From: Dehalococcoidia bacterium
GTDB lineage: Bacteria; Chloroflexota; Dehalococcoidia; UBA2247; RBG-13-53-26
Direction of reading: 5' to 3'
DNA: 36,018 nt
NCBI GenBank assembly: GCA_030372995.1
Contig: JAUCPZ010000096.1
Span: 1-36,018, forward strand
Made by a program: the position numbers and the translations under genes. Of the stretch, positions 1 to 8,503 are shown one piece after another. Position 1 is the first letter of the stretch; every line of letters begins with the position of its first letter. The notes under the pieces were generated by a model that saw only the letters and a program-made list of their open reading frames with translations, was not told the origin of the DNA and made no database searches.

Positions 1-107
1 CCGGCTAAGCTTGCTAGACAGCTCCCCGAGGCTTATCGCAGTCTCGCCACGCCCTTCTTCGGCCCTGTACACCGAGGCATCCACCACGTGCCCTTAGTAG
101 CTTGACC
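1..107 (-). rRNA. rrl: 23S ribosomal RNA, 5' end (partial)
   Basis: Read on the minus strand, the sequence begins GGTCAAGCTACTAAGGGCAC at position 107 and continues through the conserved GTGGATGCC element and the CTGCGATAAGCC element. This is the canonical start of bacterial 23S rRNA, where E. coli begins GGTTAAGCGACTAAGCG. The gene runs off the left edge of the window. The nearest gene upstream of it is rpsT, only about 215 nt away, so no 16S rRNA or spacer tRNA precedes it. The exact mature 5' end is inferred by alignment from memory. Confidence 0.95.
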
Positions 108-113
108 TTTCCA

Positions 114-122
114 CCAAGAGCA
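114..122 (-). promoter_or_regulatory. boxA-like antitermination element in the 23S leader
   Basis: The minus strand reads TGCTCTTGG just before the mature 23S start. It shares its first seven bases with the rRNA boxA core TGCTCTTTA, which loads the Nus antitermination complex. The match is short, and no boxB or boxC was identified. Confidence 0.35.
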
Positions 123-198
123 ATACCGTTGGTTGGTCAACAAAACGCCACTATTCACTTTTTAATGTGCTGGTGCTTCGAATAACGAACAACCTGTT

Positions 199-227
199 AT
201 TCTAGGACAAGCCGTGCGGCCTGTCAA
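199..227 (-). promoter_or_regulatory. Promoter P2 for 23S rRNA
   Basis: The minus strand carries a perfect -35 TTGACA (222-227) and a -10 TAGAAT (199-204) separated by 17 bp. Transcription would start near 192, about 85 nt upstream of the mature 23S 5' end. Position and strength fit a dedicated rRNA promoter. Confidence 0.75.
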
Positions 228-242
228 TCAGGAGCAATAGAA

Positions 243-272
243 ATGATAGCATTGCGAGCACACCTTTGTCAA
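243..272 (-). promoter_or_regulatory. Promoter P1 for 23S rRNA
   Basis: A second perfect -35 TTGACA (267-272) is followed after 18 bp by TATCAT (243-248) on the minus strand. It lies 45 bp upstream of P2. Tandem promoters are typical of rRNA genes. Confidence 0.65.
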
Positions 273-321
273 TCGGCTGCTGAACGTTTGATGCCCTCGC
301 CCCTCGAACCGGACAGGCGAT

Positions 322-570
322 CTAGCTTTCCTTCATCCGATTCAGCTTCTTCATCAGTCGTGACTTGCGCCTGGCAGCCTGATTGCGATGAATCACGCCC
401 TTCTTGACTGCTCTATCCAGCAGGCTCACCACCTGAACAACCTCTGGGCTGTCCGGCTTGGCTTGCTTCTTGGCGATCAGCTTCTGAGCCTTGGTCAGGC
501 CAGTCTTGACGGCGGAGCGCACCGACTTGTTACGCAACCGCCTTCGCTCCACATTAGCCAGCTTTGCCAA
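322..570 (-). CDS. rpsT: 30S ribosomal protein bS20
   Basis: Small, very basic protein of the 30S subunit body that binds 16S rRNA. The N-terminal RRRLRNKSVRSAVKT segment and the C-terminal HRNQAARRKSRL segment are the characteristic bS20 helices. Its length of 82-85 residues is normal. The open frame extends to a GTG at 577-579, but the Shine-Dalgarno AAGGAGG (581-587) ends one base before that codon. The in-frame TTG at 568-570 sits 10 nt downstream and gives a normal N-terminus (MAKLANVERR). E. coli rpsT also uses UUG, so I prefer TTG. The gene is read toward the 23S gene, whose promoters lie between the two. The protein is certain; the start is likely. Confidence 0.93.
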   Translation of the reverse strand: MAKLANVERRRLRNKSVRSAVKTGLTKAQKLIAKKQAKPDSPEVVQVVSLLDRAVKKGVIHRNQAARRKSRLMKKLNRMKES

Positions 571-579
571 TTGACTCAC

Positions 580-951
580 TCCTCCTTGCCACTGCCAAAG
601 TATCCGTCCGTTCGCGCCATCTTAGTGTATTGCTTGGCGCTGGAAAAAGCAATTGGCCGGGGCACATCCGGCACATGTCAGGCCAACGAAGCTAGAAGGT
701 TCGCACGAGACTCAGCCAGGTTTGCCAACGGCCACGGCACACTTGGCGGCGCGAACCCATAGCGCTTGGCAGTCCGCTCAGTGAATGTCTGGTGATCTTC
801 CAGCCCACCGTGTCCGTACAGGAGAGATTGACAGGCTGGCTATAATTGCAGGACAAGAGGCGGCCAATCACAAATCCCGAGCGAAGTTGATGAACAAAAC
901 TGCTTTCCTTTTGCCCCTTGGTGTGCTATATTGAGAGCGGGTGAGGTACGA
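580..951. other. Intergenic region between divergent rpsT and clpC
   Basis: No gene is recognised in these 372 nt. An inverted repeat ATTGCTT (629-635)/AAGCAAT (647-653) lies upstream of rpsT. The overlapping minus-strand pair TTGCTT (647-652)-17 bp-TACACT (624-629) is a weak promoter candidate for rpsT. Ahead of clpC, a perfect TATAAT (841-846) follows a perfect TTGACA (828-833) by only 7 bp, which is too close for them to act as one sigma-70 promoter. No CIRCE inverted repeat was seen. No tRNA fold was found. Confidence 0.5.
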
Positions 952-3444
952 ATGGCGAGCAGGTTTGAAAAGTTCTCCGAAAGAGCACGCCGCGCCCTGA
1001 CGTACGCTCAGGAAGAAGCGCAGCGCTTCAATCATAACTACATCGGCACCGAACACATACTGCTCGGACTGGTGAGAGAGACCGATGGCGTCGCGGCCAA
1101 AGTCCTCCAGAATCTGGATGTTGACCTGAACAAGGTCCGCTCCGCGGTGGAATTCATCATCGGCCGCGGGGGGAAGACCACCTCTGCCGAAGTCGGCTTG
1201 ACACCAAGAGCCAAGAAGGTGATCGAGCTGGCCGTCGATGAGGCGCGCCGCCTGAACCACAGCTACGTTGGTACCGAGCATCTGCTCCTCGGGCTGCTGC
1301 GTGAAGGCGAAGGCGTGGCGGGCGGGGTGTTGGAGAGCCTCGGGGTCAGCCTTGAGCGCGCCCGGGCGGAGACGACGCGCATCCTTAACCAGGGCGCTAT
1401 GCAATCGCAGCAGTCACCCCGCAGTACGAGCAAGACACCTACCTTGGATCAACTGGGCCTAGACCTCACGGCTATGGCGCGTGCGGGCAAGCTGGACCCG
1501 GTCATCGGGCGGCACAAGGAAATCCAGCGCGTCATTCAGATACTCTCCAGACGCACCAAGAACAATCCGGTTCTGATAGGAGAGCCCGGAGTCGGGAAGA
1601 CTGCCATCGTGGAAGGCCTGTCCCACCGGATCGTGGCCGGTGAAGTGCCGCACACGCTGCAGGGCAAGCGCGTGGTGACCATGGACATGGGATCACTGGT
1701 CGCCGGCACAAAGTACCGCGGCGAGTTCGAAGAGCGGCTGAAGAAAGTCATCGAAGAGCTGAAGAGCGCGGGCAATTGCGTCCTCTTCATCGATGAAATG
1801 CACACTATAGTCGGCGCCGGCGCCGCCGAGGGTGCCGTGGATGCCGCCAACATCCTGAAGCCCTCTCTGGCGAGGGGCGAACTGCAATGCATCGGTGCCA
1901 CAACCCTGGATGACTACAGGAAACATGTTGAGAGGGACGCGGCTCTGGAGCGGCGGTTCCAGCCGGTCCTGGTGGAAGAGCCCACCGTCGAGCAGACCAT
2001 AGAGATACTGCGCGGCGTCAAGGAACGCTACGAAGAACACCATCAGGTGACGATTACCGATGATGCCATCAGATCGTCAGCGAATCTGGCATCGCGGTAC
2101 ATAGCTGACCGCTTCCTGCCGGACAAAGCCATCGACTTGATGGACGAGGCATCGTCCCGCGTGCGGCTGAAGATGGGGGCCATACCCATTGGTCTGAAAG
2201 AGGCCAAGATGGCCCTCGAGAGCGTGCGCCGGGACAAAGAGGCGGCCATCGCCGCCCAGCAATATGAATACGCTGTGGAACTGCGGGACCGGGAAGCTCA
2301 TCTGGCGGAGAAGGTGCAGCAACTGGAAAGCAACTGGAAGGCCGATATCAGCAGCGAGAGACCTCAGGTAACCGAAGCCGACATCACTGAGGTACTCAGC
2401 ATGTGGACCGGGATCCCCACTTCCAGGCTGGCGACTGATGAAGCGACACGATTGCTGCATATGGAAGAGGAACTGCACAAGAGGATTGTGTCGCAGGACG
2501 AGGCTATCACCACCGTAGCCAAGGCAGTGAGGAGGGCGCGCACGGGTCTCAAGGATCCCAAACGCCCGATCGGCAGCTTCATCTTCCTAGGGCCGACCGG
2601 TGTGGGCAAGACCGAGCTGGCCAAGGCTCTCGCCGAATTCATGTTCGGCAGCGAGGATGCCCTGATCCGCCTCGACATGTCCGAGTTCATGGAGAGGCAC
2701 AGCGTAGCCCGCCTGGTGGGCGCTCCTCCAGGATACGTGGGCTACGACGAAGGCGGGCAATTGACCGAGGCCATCAGGCGGAAGTCCTATTGTGCCATCC
2801 TCCTCGACGAGATTGAGAAGGCACACCCCGATGTGTTCAACATCCTCCTGCAGATCTTCGACGATGGTCATTTGACCGACGCCAAAGGTAGGAAGGTGGA
2901 TTTCCGGAACAGCATTGTCATCATGACGAGTAACATCGGAGCGGAGCTGATCAAGAAGGACTCGGTAATGGGATTCGTGAGCCGCGCCGATGAAGGCAAG
3001 TCAAGGCAGCGTTCCTACGAGAGGATGAAGGAAAAGCTGCTCGAGGAACTGAAGAAGACCTTCAGGCCGGAATTCATCAACCGGCTCGACGGCGTCGTGG
3101 TCTTCCACCACCTCACGCAGGAGCACATCCGGCAGATCGTCGACCTCATGCTGCGTCCGGTCAAGGCCCAGCTTATTGAGCGCGGCGTCGGCTTGGCGGT
3201 ATCCGAGGCAGCCAAGGAGCTGCTGAGCCAGAAAGGCTACGATGAGGCTTTCGGCGCCCGCCCCCTTCGCCGGGTGATTCAGACCATGGTAGAGGACAAG
3301 CTGTCCGATATCCTGCTGCACGGCGAGATCAAGCCAGGGGACACGATCCGCCTCGACCGCGAGGGTGATGACATAACCGTCCAACTGGACCACAAGACCG
3401 ATGAGGTTTCAGCAGGCACGAAACCCTCGGCAACTCCTACGTAG
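952..3444 (+). CDS. clpC: ATP-dependent Clp protease ATP-binding subunit ClpC
   Basis: Hsp100 AAA+ unfoldase that feeds proteins to ClpP in protein quality control. The order is that of ClpC: a double Clp N-terminal repeat (about 1-145, with the two EHILLGL and EHLLLGL helices); the first AAA+ module with Walker A GEPGVGKT (about 210-217) and Walker B LFIDEM (about 278-283); a UVR-type coiled middle segment (about 425-460); and the second AAA+ module with GPTGVGKT (about 547-554) and [11 protein letters not shown] (about 617). The 830-residue length is normal. I chose ATG 952 because [12 protein letters not shown] is the usual ClpC start and GGTGAGG lies just upstream; the open frame continues upstream to a TTG at 931. 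No ctsR or mcsAB neighbours are present. An intrinsic terminator follows. Confidence 0.97.
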   Translation: MASRFEKFSERARRALTYAQEEAQRFNHNYIGTEHILLGLVRETDGVAAKVLQNLDVDLNKVRSAVEFIIGRGGKTTSAEVGLTPRAKKVIELAVDEARRLNHSYVGTEHLLLGLLREGEGVAGGVLESLGVSLERARAETTRILNQGAMQSQQSPRSTSKTPTLDQLGLDLTAMARAGKLDPVIGRHKEIQRVIQILSRRTKNNPVLIGEPGVGKTAIVEGLSHRIVAGEVPHTLQGKRVVTMDMGSLVAGTKYRGEFEERLKKVIEELKSAGNCVLFIDEMHTIVGAGAAEGAVDAANILKPSLARGELQCIGATTLDDYRKHVERDAALERRFQPVLVEEPTVEQTIEILRGVKERYEEHHQVTITDDAIRSSANLASRYIADRFLPDKAIDLMDEASSRVRLKMGAIPIGLKEAKMALESVRRDKEAAIAAQQYEYAVELRDREAHLAEKVQQLESNWKADISSERPQVTEADITEVLSMWTGIPTSRLATDEATRLLHMEEELHKRIVSQDEAITTVAKAVRRARTGLKDPKRPIGSFIFLGPTGVGKTELAKALAEFMFGSEDALIRLDMSEFMERHSVARLVGAPPGYVGYDEGGQLTEAIRRKSYCAILLDEIEKAHPDVFNILLQIFDDGHLTDAKGRKVDFRNSIVIMTSNIGAELIKKDSVMGFVSRADEGKSRQRSYERMKEKLLEELKKTFRPEFINRLDGVVVFHHLTQEHIRQIVDLMLRPVKAQLIERGVGLAVSEAAKELLSQKGYDEAFGARPLRRVIQTMVEDKLSDILLHGEIKPGDTIRLDREGDDITVQLDHKTDEVSAGTKPSATPT

Positions 3445-3475
3445 ACCACCAGAGCAACTGAACTTAGCAGAGCAG

Positions 3476-3506
3476 AAGGGGAGCCCGGAGAGGTGCTCCC
3501 CTTTTT
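3476..3506 (+). terminator. Intrinsic terminator after clpC
   Basis: AAGGGGAGC (3476-3484) pairs perfectly with GCTCCCCTT (3495-3503) around a 10-nt loop, and the descending arm runs into TTTTT (3502-3506). This is a classical rho-independent terminator. It ends only about 15 nt before the radA start codon. Confidence 0.88.
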
Positions 3507-3521
3507 GGGAAGACGCAGAAA

Positions 3522-4889
3522 GTGGACAAAGCCCGCAAGACGGTCTTCATCTGCCAGCAATGCGGGAAGGAAAGCCTCAAGTGGCTCGGGCGGTGTCCTG
3601 GCTGTCAGAGCTGGAACAGCCTGGTGGAGACAACGGTCAGCACTTCGAAAACCCCTTCCGGTTCCGTTAGAGCTGCAGAGCCCACGGTCTCGGAGCTCTC
3701 TCAGGTGTCTACTGGACAGGCCCCCCGGCTGCCATTGCCCTTCCATGAGTTGAACCGCGTTCTCGGCGGGGGTATTGTGCCCGGCTCGCTGATCCTCATC
3801 AGCGGTGATCCGGGAATTGGCAAGTCCACCCTCCTGCTTCAGATGTCGGCAATGATCGCCGGTGAAGGCCGGAAAGTAGTTTACGCATCTGGCGAGGAGT
3901 CCTTGCAGCAGACGAAGCTGCGGGCAGACCGGCTGGGCATCAAGGGCGAAGGGCTCTTCATTATCCCGGAGACCGATCTGGAAGCAATTCTGCAGAGGAT
4001 GGCAGAGCTGTCACCAACTTTGGGCGTGATCGACTCCATACAGACGGTGTTCCTGAACGACCTGGAGGGAGCGGCAGGCAGTGTTTCCCAGGTGCGGGGA
4101 TGCACGCTGAGGCTGATGCAGTGGGCCAAGCCAGCGGCGGTACCCATTCTGATCGTGGGCCATGTTACGAAGGAAGGGGCTATCGCGGGGCCCAAGGTCC
4201 TGGAGCACATGGTGGATGTCGTGCTCTATTTGGAGGGAGAGTCTTTCAGTTCCTACCGTCTGCTGCGCTGCGTCAAGAACCGGTTTGGTTCGACGAACGA
4301 GGTGGGCGTCTTCGAGATGAAGGAGCATGGCCTGGTGGAGGTGGAGAACCCGGCCGAGGTCTTTCTGTCCCACCACTCGCAAGGGGCGGTGGGGTCCGTG
4401 GTTACTTCGACGCTCGAGGGCACGCGTCCCCTGCTGGTGGAGATACAGGCACTGACGTCGGTCACCAGTTTCGGCCTGCCGCGGCGCACGGCCAACGGGA
4501 TTGACCTCAACCGCCTCCTCCTGATCATTGCCGTGCTTTCGCGGCGGGCTGGGCTGAGGCTGTCCAATCAGGATATAATTGTGAATGCGGTCGGCGGGCT
4601 GAAGACCAGTGAGCCAGCCGCCGACCTGGCGGTGGCCCTGGCCATAGCCTCGAGCTTCAGAGACAAGGAGGTGGAGCGCGGCACAGTGGTGATCGGGGAG
4701 CTAGGCCTCAGCGGCGAGGTCAGGGGTATACCGCAGATGGAGCGCCGGATTGCCGATGCAGCGAGGCAGGGCTTCAACCGATGCCTGGGCCCTGCGGCCT
4801 CACTTAGAGCGCTCAACCCACCGCAAGGTATGGAGATCGTGCCGGTGGAAACGCTGGGGGACGCACTACAGGCAGCGCTGGGCCGTTGA
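3522..4889 (+). CDS. radA: DNA repair protein RadA
   Basis: RecA-like ATPase that promotes branch migration of recombination intermediates. The 455-residue protein shows the complete family architecture: an N-terminal CxxC...CxxC zinc finger (Cys 11, 14, 27, 30), a RecA core with Walker A GDPGIGKST (about 95), the diagnostic KNRFG motif (about 252-256), and a C-terminal Lon-like domain. The start is GTG 3522, preceded only by a weak purine stretch; it lies 15 nt beyond the clpC terminator, so radA transcription either reads through or starts at an unseen promoter. The TGA stop falls next to or within the start region of ybeY, which suggests translational coupling. Confidence 0.96.
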   Translation: MDKARKTVFICQQCGKESLKWLGRCPGCQSWNSLVETTVSTSKTPSGSVRAAEPTVSELSQVSTGQAPRLPLPFHELNRVLGGGIVPGSLILISGDPGIGKSTLLLQMSAMIAGEGRKVVYASGEESLQQTKLRADRLGIKGEGLFIIPETDLEAILQRMAELSPTLGVIDSIQTVFLNDLEGAAGSVSQVRGCTLRLMQWAKPAAVPILIVGHVTKEGAIAGPKVLEHMVDVVLYLEGESFSSYRLLRCVKNRFGSTNEVGVFEMKEHGLVEVENPAEVFLSHHSQGAVGSVVTSTLEGTRPLLVEIQALTSVTSFGLPRRTANGIDLNRLLLIIAVLSRRAGLRLSNQDIIVNAVGGLKTSEPAADLAVALAIASSFRDKEVERGTVVIGELGLSGEVRGIPQMERRIADAARQGFNRCLGPAASLRALNPPQGMEIVPVETLGDALQAALGR

Positions 4890-4915
4890 TCCGGCTGAAG
4901 GAAGACTGTCCCACC

Positions 4916-5404
4916 GTGAGACTGGCGATTCGCATTGACAGGGAGTTTCAGCGGCGTATTGATAAGAAGTGGCTGCGCTCGCTGGTCAAGGAGACGCTTG
5001 CCGCGCACGGCGCCGGAAACAAGGTGGAACTGAGCCTGCTCATCACGGACGATGCCGCCGTCCGCGAGCTGAACAAGACCTATCGCGGTCAGGATAGGAC
5101 AACCGATGTCCTGTCTTTCGCACTTGAGGCAGATAGTTGCGGCAATGCGCCGGTTGCATTCGTGATGCCCCCGGAAGAGATGACGCATCTGGGTGAGGTG
5201 ATCGTCTCCTATCCAAAGGCAGTGAAGCAGGCAGCAGAGAGAGAACACCCTGTGGAGGATGAATTGGCGCTGCTGGTCGTTCACGGAGTGCTGCATCTTC
5301 TGGGCTATGACCATGATAAGCCTTCCCGCAGACGGGAGATGAGGTCCTTCGAACGGAGAGTGCTTGCCGCGTTTCAGAAACGGACTGATCAGGATCAGCG
5401 ATGA
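4916..5404 (+). CDS. ybeY: Endoribonuclease YbeY (rRNA maturation factor)
   Basis: Zinc-dependent RNase involved in 16S rRNA 3'-end maturation and ribosome quality control. The signature HGVLHLLGYDH near the C-terminus supplies the three zinc-binding histidines of the HxxxHxxxxxH motif, and the RTTDVLSF segment is also typical. I favour GTG 4916 (MRLAIRIDRE), with AAGGA upstream at 4898-4902. The frame is open back to a TTG at 4886 that overlaps the radA stop but has no visible ribosome binding site. The gene overlaps dnaX by ATGA, so it is probably translated as part of the radA-ybeY-dnaX-ybaB-recR unit. Confidence 0.93.
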   Translation: MRLAIRIDREFQRRIDKKWLRSLVKETLAAHGAGNKVELSLLITDDAAVRELNKTYRGQDRTTDVLSFALEADSCGNAPVAFVMPPEEMTHLGEVIVSYPKAVKQAAEREHPVEDELALLVVHGVLHLLGYDHDKPSRRREMRSFERRVLAAFQKRTDQDQR

Positions 5405-7065
5405 CTTCTCAGGTTTTTTACCGGAAGTGGCGGCCCCAGACTCTGGCTGACGTGGTAGGGCAAGAGCACGTCACCAGGACCTTGCTCAATGCGCTGGAGA
5501 GTGGCCGTGTTGCCCACGCCTATCTCTTCTGCGGCCCGAGAGGGACCGGCAAGACCAGCACCGGACGCATCCTGGCGAAGGCAGTGAACTGCCTTAACAA
5601 CGGCAGAGGCGAACCATGCAACGCTTGCACGCAGTGTCTGGCCACGACCAACGGCAGCGCTTTGGATGTGATCGAGATCGACGCGGCCAGCAACCGCGGC
5701 ATCGACGACATTCGGGAGCTTCGTGAGAGGGTAAAGTTTGCGCCCAACAGCGCCCGCTATAAGGTCTACATCATCGACGAAGTGCACATGCTTACCACTG
5801 ACGCCTGCAACGCACTCTTGAAGACGCTGGAGGAGCCGCCTCCTCATGCCATTTTCGTCTTGGCGACCACTGAGCCGCATAAGCTGCTGCCGACGATACT
5901 CTCCCGCTGCCAGAGATTCGATTTCCGCCGGCTTTCGCACGATGCCGTGATTTCCAAGCTCTCTCATGTCTGCCAACAGGAGGACATCATCATCGAGCCT
6001 CAGGCCTTGAAACTCATCGCCAGGAGCGTTTCCGGAAGCCTGCGTGATGCCGAGAACTTGCTGCAGCAACTCGTGGCTTACTACGGCCGCCAGATTGACA
6101 TTACCCAAGTGCAGGATATGCTCGGAGTCACCGCAGATTCCCGGGTGAAGGGACTGGTGGAACACATCGCGAACAGGGATGTCTCTGCCGGGCTGGACAC
6201 CATAAACAGTCTGGTGGCTGACGGCTTGGACCTCCTACAGTTCAACCGGGGACTGGTCGAATACCTGCGGAATATGCTGCTGGTCAAATCCGGAGCGGAG
6301 GCTTCCGTTGATATTGCTGCAGACGATCTGGCGGAGGTGAAGCAACTTGCAGAGAGAATGACCATGGAGGACATTGTGAGGGCCCTCAGACTGTTCGGTC
6401 AGATCGACCTGCGCTCCAAGGAGTATTCGTCACTGCCCTTGGAGCTGGCGCTTGTGGAGAGCATCCTATCGAAGGAAGCCAAGGCAGCCCCACCTATCCG
6501 GCCAGCGACGGAGGCGCCCCGCAGAGCAGAGACCCCACCGCCCCGGCCTGTAGCCCCCACCCCCGAACGGGCCTCCGAGAAGAAGGATATAGCAGTCACA
6601 GAGGCTCCAGTAGAGAGGCCCTCCTCCCCCACACCCCCACCTGAAACGCCAAGAGAGCCGCCCCATCCCACGGCGGTGCCGTCTGAGCTGGAGCGGGTGA
6701 AGAGCCAATGGGGGGACTTCGTGAACACGCTGCGGGGTGTGGGCTCGAGTGGCAGCCTGGACGCTTTTCTGCGGAATGCCTGCGAACCGGAAGCCATAGA
6801 AGGCGAAACGCTCGTGCTGGCTTTCCACCACGAATTCCACAAGAACAAGATCGAAGACGCCAAGTACACCCGCATGGTGGAGAAGAAGCTGGCTGAGAAA
6901 TTCGGCAGTCCCAACAAGATCAGGTGCGTGCTCAAGACCAAGGAGCCAAAGCCCAAACGCAAAGTCGAGGATATCCCTTTGGTGAAGGCAGCCCTGGAGC
7001 ATGGCGCTAGGATAGCCAGCGTCGTTGAGGATCCGTCAATGACAGAAGGAGAAGAGAAGCGATGA
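5401..7065 (+). CDS. dnaX: DNA polymerase III subunit gamma/tau
   Basis: Clamp-loader ATPase subunit that joins polymerase cores in the replisome. The N-terminal AAA+ domain has YRKWRPQTLADVVGQ, Walker A GPRGTGKTS (about residue 45), the four-Cys zinc site between about residues 64 and 79, and the DEVHML Walker B. A proline-rich linker (about 361-420) leads to the C-terminal tau-like domain. The total of 554 residues is shorter than E. coli tau (643). I saw no run of A residues of the kind used for programmed frameshifting to gamma. It starts by ATGA overlap with ybeY and ends by ATGA overlap with ybaB. Confidence 0.96.
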   Translation: MTSQVFYRKWRPQTLADVVGQEHVTRTLLNALESGRVAHAYLFCGPRGTGKTSTGRILAKAVNCLNNGRGEPCNACTQCLATTNGSALDVIEIDAASNRGIDDIRELRERVKFAPNSARYKVYIIDEVHMLTTDACNALLKTLEEPPPHAIFVLATTEPHKLLPTILSRCQRFDFRRLSHDAVISKLSHVCQQEDIIIEPQALKLIARSVSGSLRDAENLLQQLVAYYGRQIDITQVQDMLGVTADSRVKGLVEHIANRDVSAGLDTINSLVADGLDLLQFNRGLVEYLRNMLLVKSGAEASVDIAADDLAEVKQLAERMTMEDIVRALRLFGQIDLRSKEYSSLPLELALVESILSKEAKAAPPIRPATEAPRRAETPPPRPVAPTPERASEKKDIAVTEAPVERPSSPTPPPETPREPPHPTAVPSELERVKSQWGDFVNTLRGVGSSGSLDAFLRNACEPEAIEGETLVLAFHHEFHKNKIEDAKYTRMVEKKLAEKFGSPNKIRCVLKTKEPKPKRKVEDIPLVKAALEHGARIASVVEDPSMTEGEEKR

Positions 7066-7367
7066 TGAACAAGAACTTGATGCGCCAGATTAAGGACATG
7101 CAGACGAAGCTGGCCAAGACCCAGGAGGAGCTGGCCAACACCAACCTGGAGGTGAGCGCCGGCGGTGGCGCGGTAAAGATTGTCATCACCGGTAACCAGA
7201 AGTTCCAGTCCATCAAGATATCTCCGGAAGCCGTTGACACCAATGACATGAGCCTGTTGGAGGATCTGGTGCTGGCGGCGGTGAACGAAGCGATGGAAAA
7301 GTCGCAGCAACTGGCGCAGGAGCGCCTGGGCGGAGTCACCGCCGGGCTGAAACTGCCGGGCATGTAG
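7062..7367 (+). CDS. ybaB: Nucleoid-associated protein, YbaB/EbfC family
   Basis: Small DNA-binding dimer that commonly sits between dnaX and recR, as it does here. The 101-residue length, the N-terminal helix rich in Lys, Gln and Met (MRQIKDMQTKLAKTQEEL), the central GGGAVKIVITGNQ strand and the Gly-rich end ending in LPGM are typical. The open frame begins ATG ATG (7062 or 7065); AAGGAG at 7046-7051 serves either. It overlaps the dnaX stop. Confidence 0.95.
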   Translation: MMNKNLMRQIKDMQTKLAKTQEELANTNLEVSAGGGAVKIVITGNQKFQSIKISPEAVDTNDMSLLEDLVLAAVNEAMEKSQQLAQERLGGVTAGLKLPGM

Positions 7368-7388
7368 AAGGACAAGGCCGGGTGAAAC

Positions 7389-8000
7389 TTGGATACTGAT
7401 TCTGTTCCAATTGCACAGCCGGTGTCCCGCCTGATTGAGGAACTGCACAAGCTCCCCGGCATCGGTCCCAAGAGCGCGCAGCGCCTGGCCTACTACCTCC
7501 TTCGGATCCCCGAAGAACAGGCGAGAGCCCTGGCCGAGGCCATCCTGGCGGTCAAAGAAAAAGTCATCCTGTGTAGCATCTGTCACAATTTCACCGAGGC
7601 TGACCCGTGCTCGATTTGCCGGGACCAGGGGCGGGACCGCAGCCGCATCTGCGTGGTGGAGAAGCCGCTCGACCTGCTGGCAGTCGAGCGCACCCGCAAG
7701 TACAACGGCCTGTATCATGTGCTGCACGGCGTGCTGTCACCGATGGATGGCGTGGGGCCTGAGGATCTCAAGATCAAAGGACTCCTCGAACGTCTGAAGG
7801 ATGGTCCGGTGAAGGAGGTGATCGTAGCCACCAACCCCAATCTCGAGGGAGAGGCGACAGCTATGTACCTCGGCCGGCTGATCGCGCCTCTCGGCGTGAG
7901 AGTCACGCGGCTGGCGAGGGGACTTCCGTTCGGCAGCGATCTGGAGTATGCCGACGAGCTCACCATGGCCAGGGCCCTGGAGGGCAGGCACGAGATATAG
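7389..8000 (+). CDS. recR: Recombination mediator protein RecR
   Basis: Acts with RecF and RecO to load RecA on gapped DNA. All RecR marks are present: the N-terminal helix-hairpin-helix (LPGIGPKSAQRLAYYLL), the four-Cys zinc finger (CSIC...CSIC, about residues 58-76), and the Toprim domain with VVEKPLDLLAVE and YHVLHGVLSPMDG. The 203-residue length is normal. The start is TTG 7389 with GGTGA a few bases upstream; no ATG or GTG fits the family N-terminus. It is the last recognisable member of the replication/repair operon. Confidence 0.96.
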   Translation: MDTDSVPIAQPVSRLIEELHKLPGIGPKSAQRLAYYLLRIPEEQARALAEAILAVKEKVILCSICHNFTEADPCSICRDQGRDRSRICVVEKPLDLLAVERTRKYNGLYHVLHGVLSPMDGVGPEDLKIKGLLERLKDGPVKEVIVATNPNLEGEATAMYLGRLIAPLGVRVTRLARGLPFGSDLEYADELTMARALEGRHEI

Positions 8001-8011
8001 GACCCGCGATG

Positions 8012-8030
8012 GAGCGTGAGAACGCTCTTC
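8012..8030 (+). terminator. Possible weak terminator after recR
   Basis: GAGCGT (8012-8017) and ACGCTC (8022-8027) form a 6-bp stem with a GAGA loop followed by TTCT. The short stem and short T tract make termination uncertain. Confidence 0.3.
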
Positions 8031-8079
8031 TCGCTAAGGAAAGCTTGTCGCACCACGGGTTGCAGAGAGGGAGAGAGTA

Positions 8080-8448
8080 TTGGGGACAAAACACAACTGG
8101 AAATACGCCCCGGTGTGCGGCATCTACTGCGGTTCGTGCGATCTGTTGAACAGACAATGCCAGGGGTGCGGATACGTCGACGGGAAGCCTTTCTGGACTG
8201 CCGAGTACGGCGTGAAGGTCTGCCCGCTGCATGATTGCTGCCGGAACACCAGGCATCTTGAACACTGTGGACTGTGCCCGGACTTCCCTTGCCAAGTGTT
8301 CCTGGATATGCGTGATCCCTCTGTCAGCGACGAGGAAGCCCGAAAGTCCCTTGAGGCGCGGCAGTCTGACCTACGCCGGCGGAAACAGATTGGGACAGGA
8401 GCGTGGCTCCAGGAGAAGCAAGGCGGGGCGCCACAGCACGGACTCTGA
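8080..8448 (+). CDS. Cysteine-rich DUF3795-like protein
   Basis: A 122-residue soluble protein with eleven cysteines. They are spread over CGIYCGSC, CQGCG, CPLHDCC and CGLCPDFPC, the pattern I associate with the DUF3795 family of anaerobes. The biochemical role is unknown; the cysteines suggest a metal site or Fe-S cluster, which is inference. The TTG start at 8080 follows a purine-rich GAGAGGGAGAGAG stretch. It lies 79 nt after recR, behind a weak hairpin, and may be expressed separately. The C-terminus is charged and Gln/Gly-rich without a recognised domain. Confidence 0.75.
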   Translation: MGTKHNWKYAPVCGIYCGSCDLLNRQCQGCGYVDGKPFWTAEYGVKVCPLHDCCRNTRHLEHCGLCPDFPCQVFLDMRDPSVSDEEARKSLEARQSDLRRRKQIGTGAWLQEKQGGAPQHGL

Positions 8449-8503
8449 ACCATGTGGACGCGCACTTCTCTGGATACTTGAAAAGGATCAGAAGAGGCCA
8501 TAG

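Noticed and set aside
828-846. Perfect TTGACA followed by perfect TATAAT upstream of clpC
   Set aside because: Spacing is only 7 bp, so they cannot form one sigma-70 promoter; no good -35 is found 16-18 bp before the TATAAT.
6399-7727. Minus-strand open frame of 442 codons across dnaX, ybaB and recR
   Set aside because: It is antisense to three conserved genes with perfect operon spacing; composition is that of a shadow frame.
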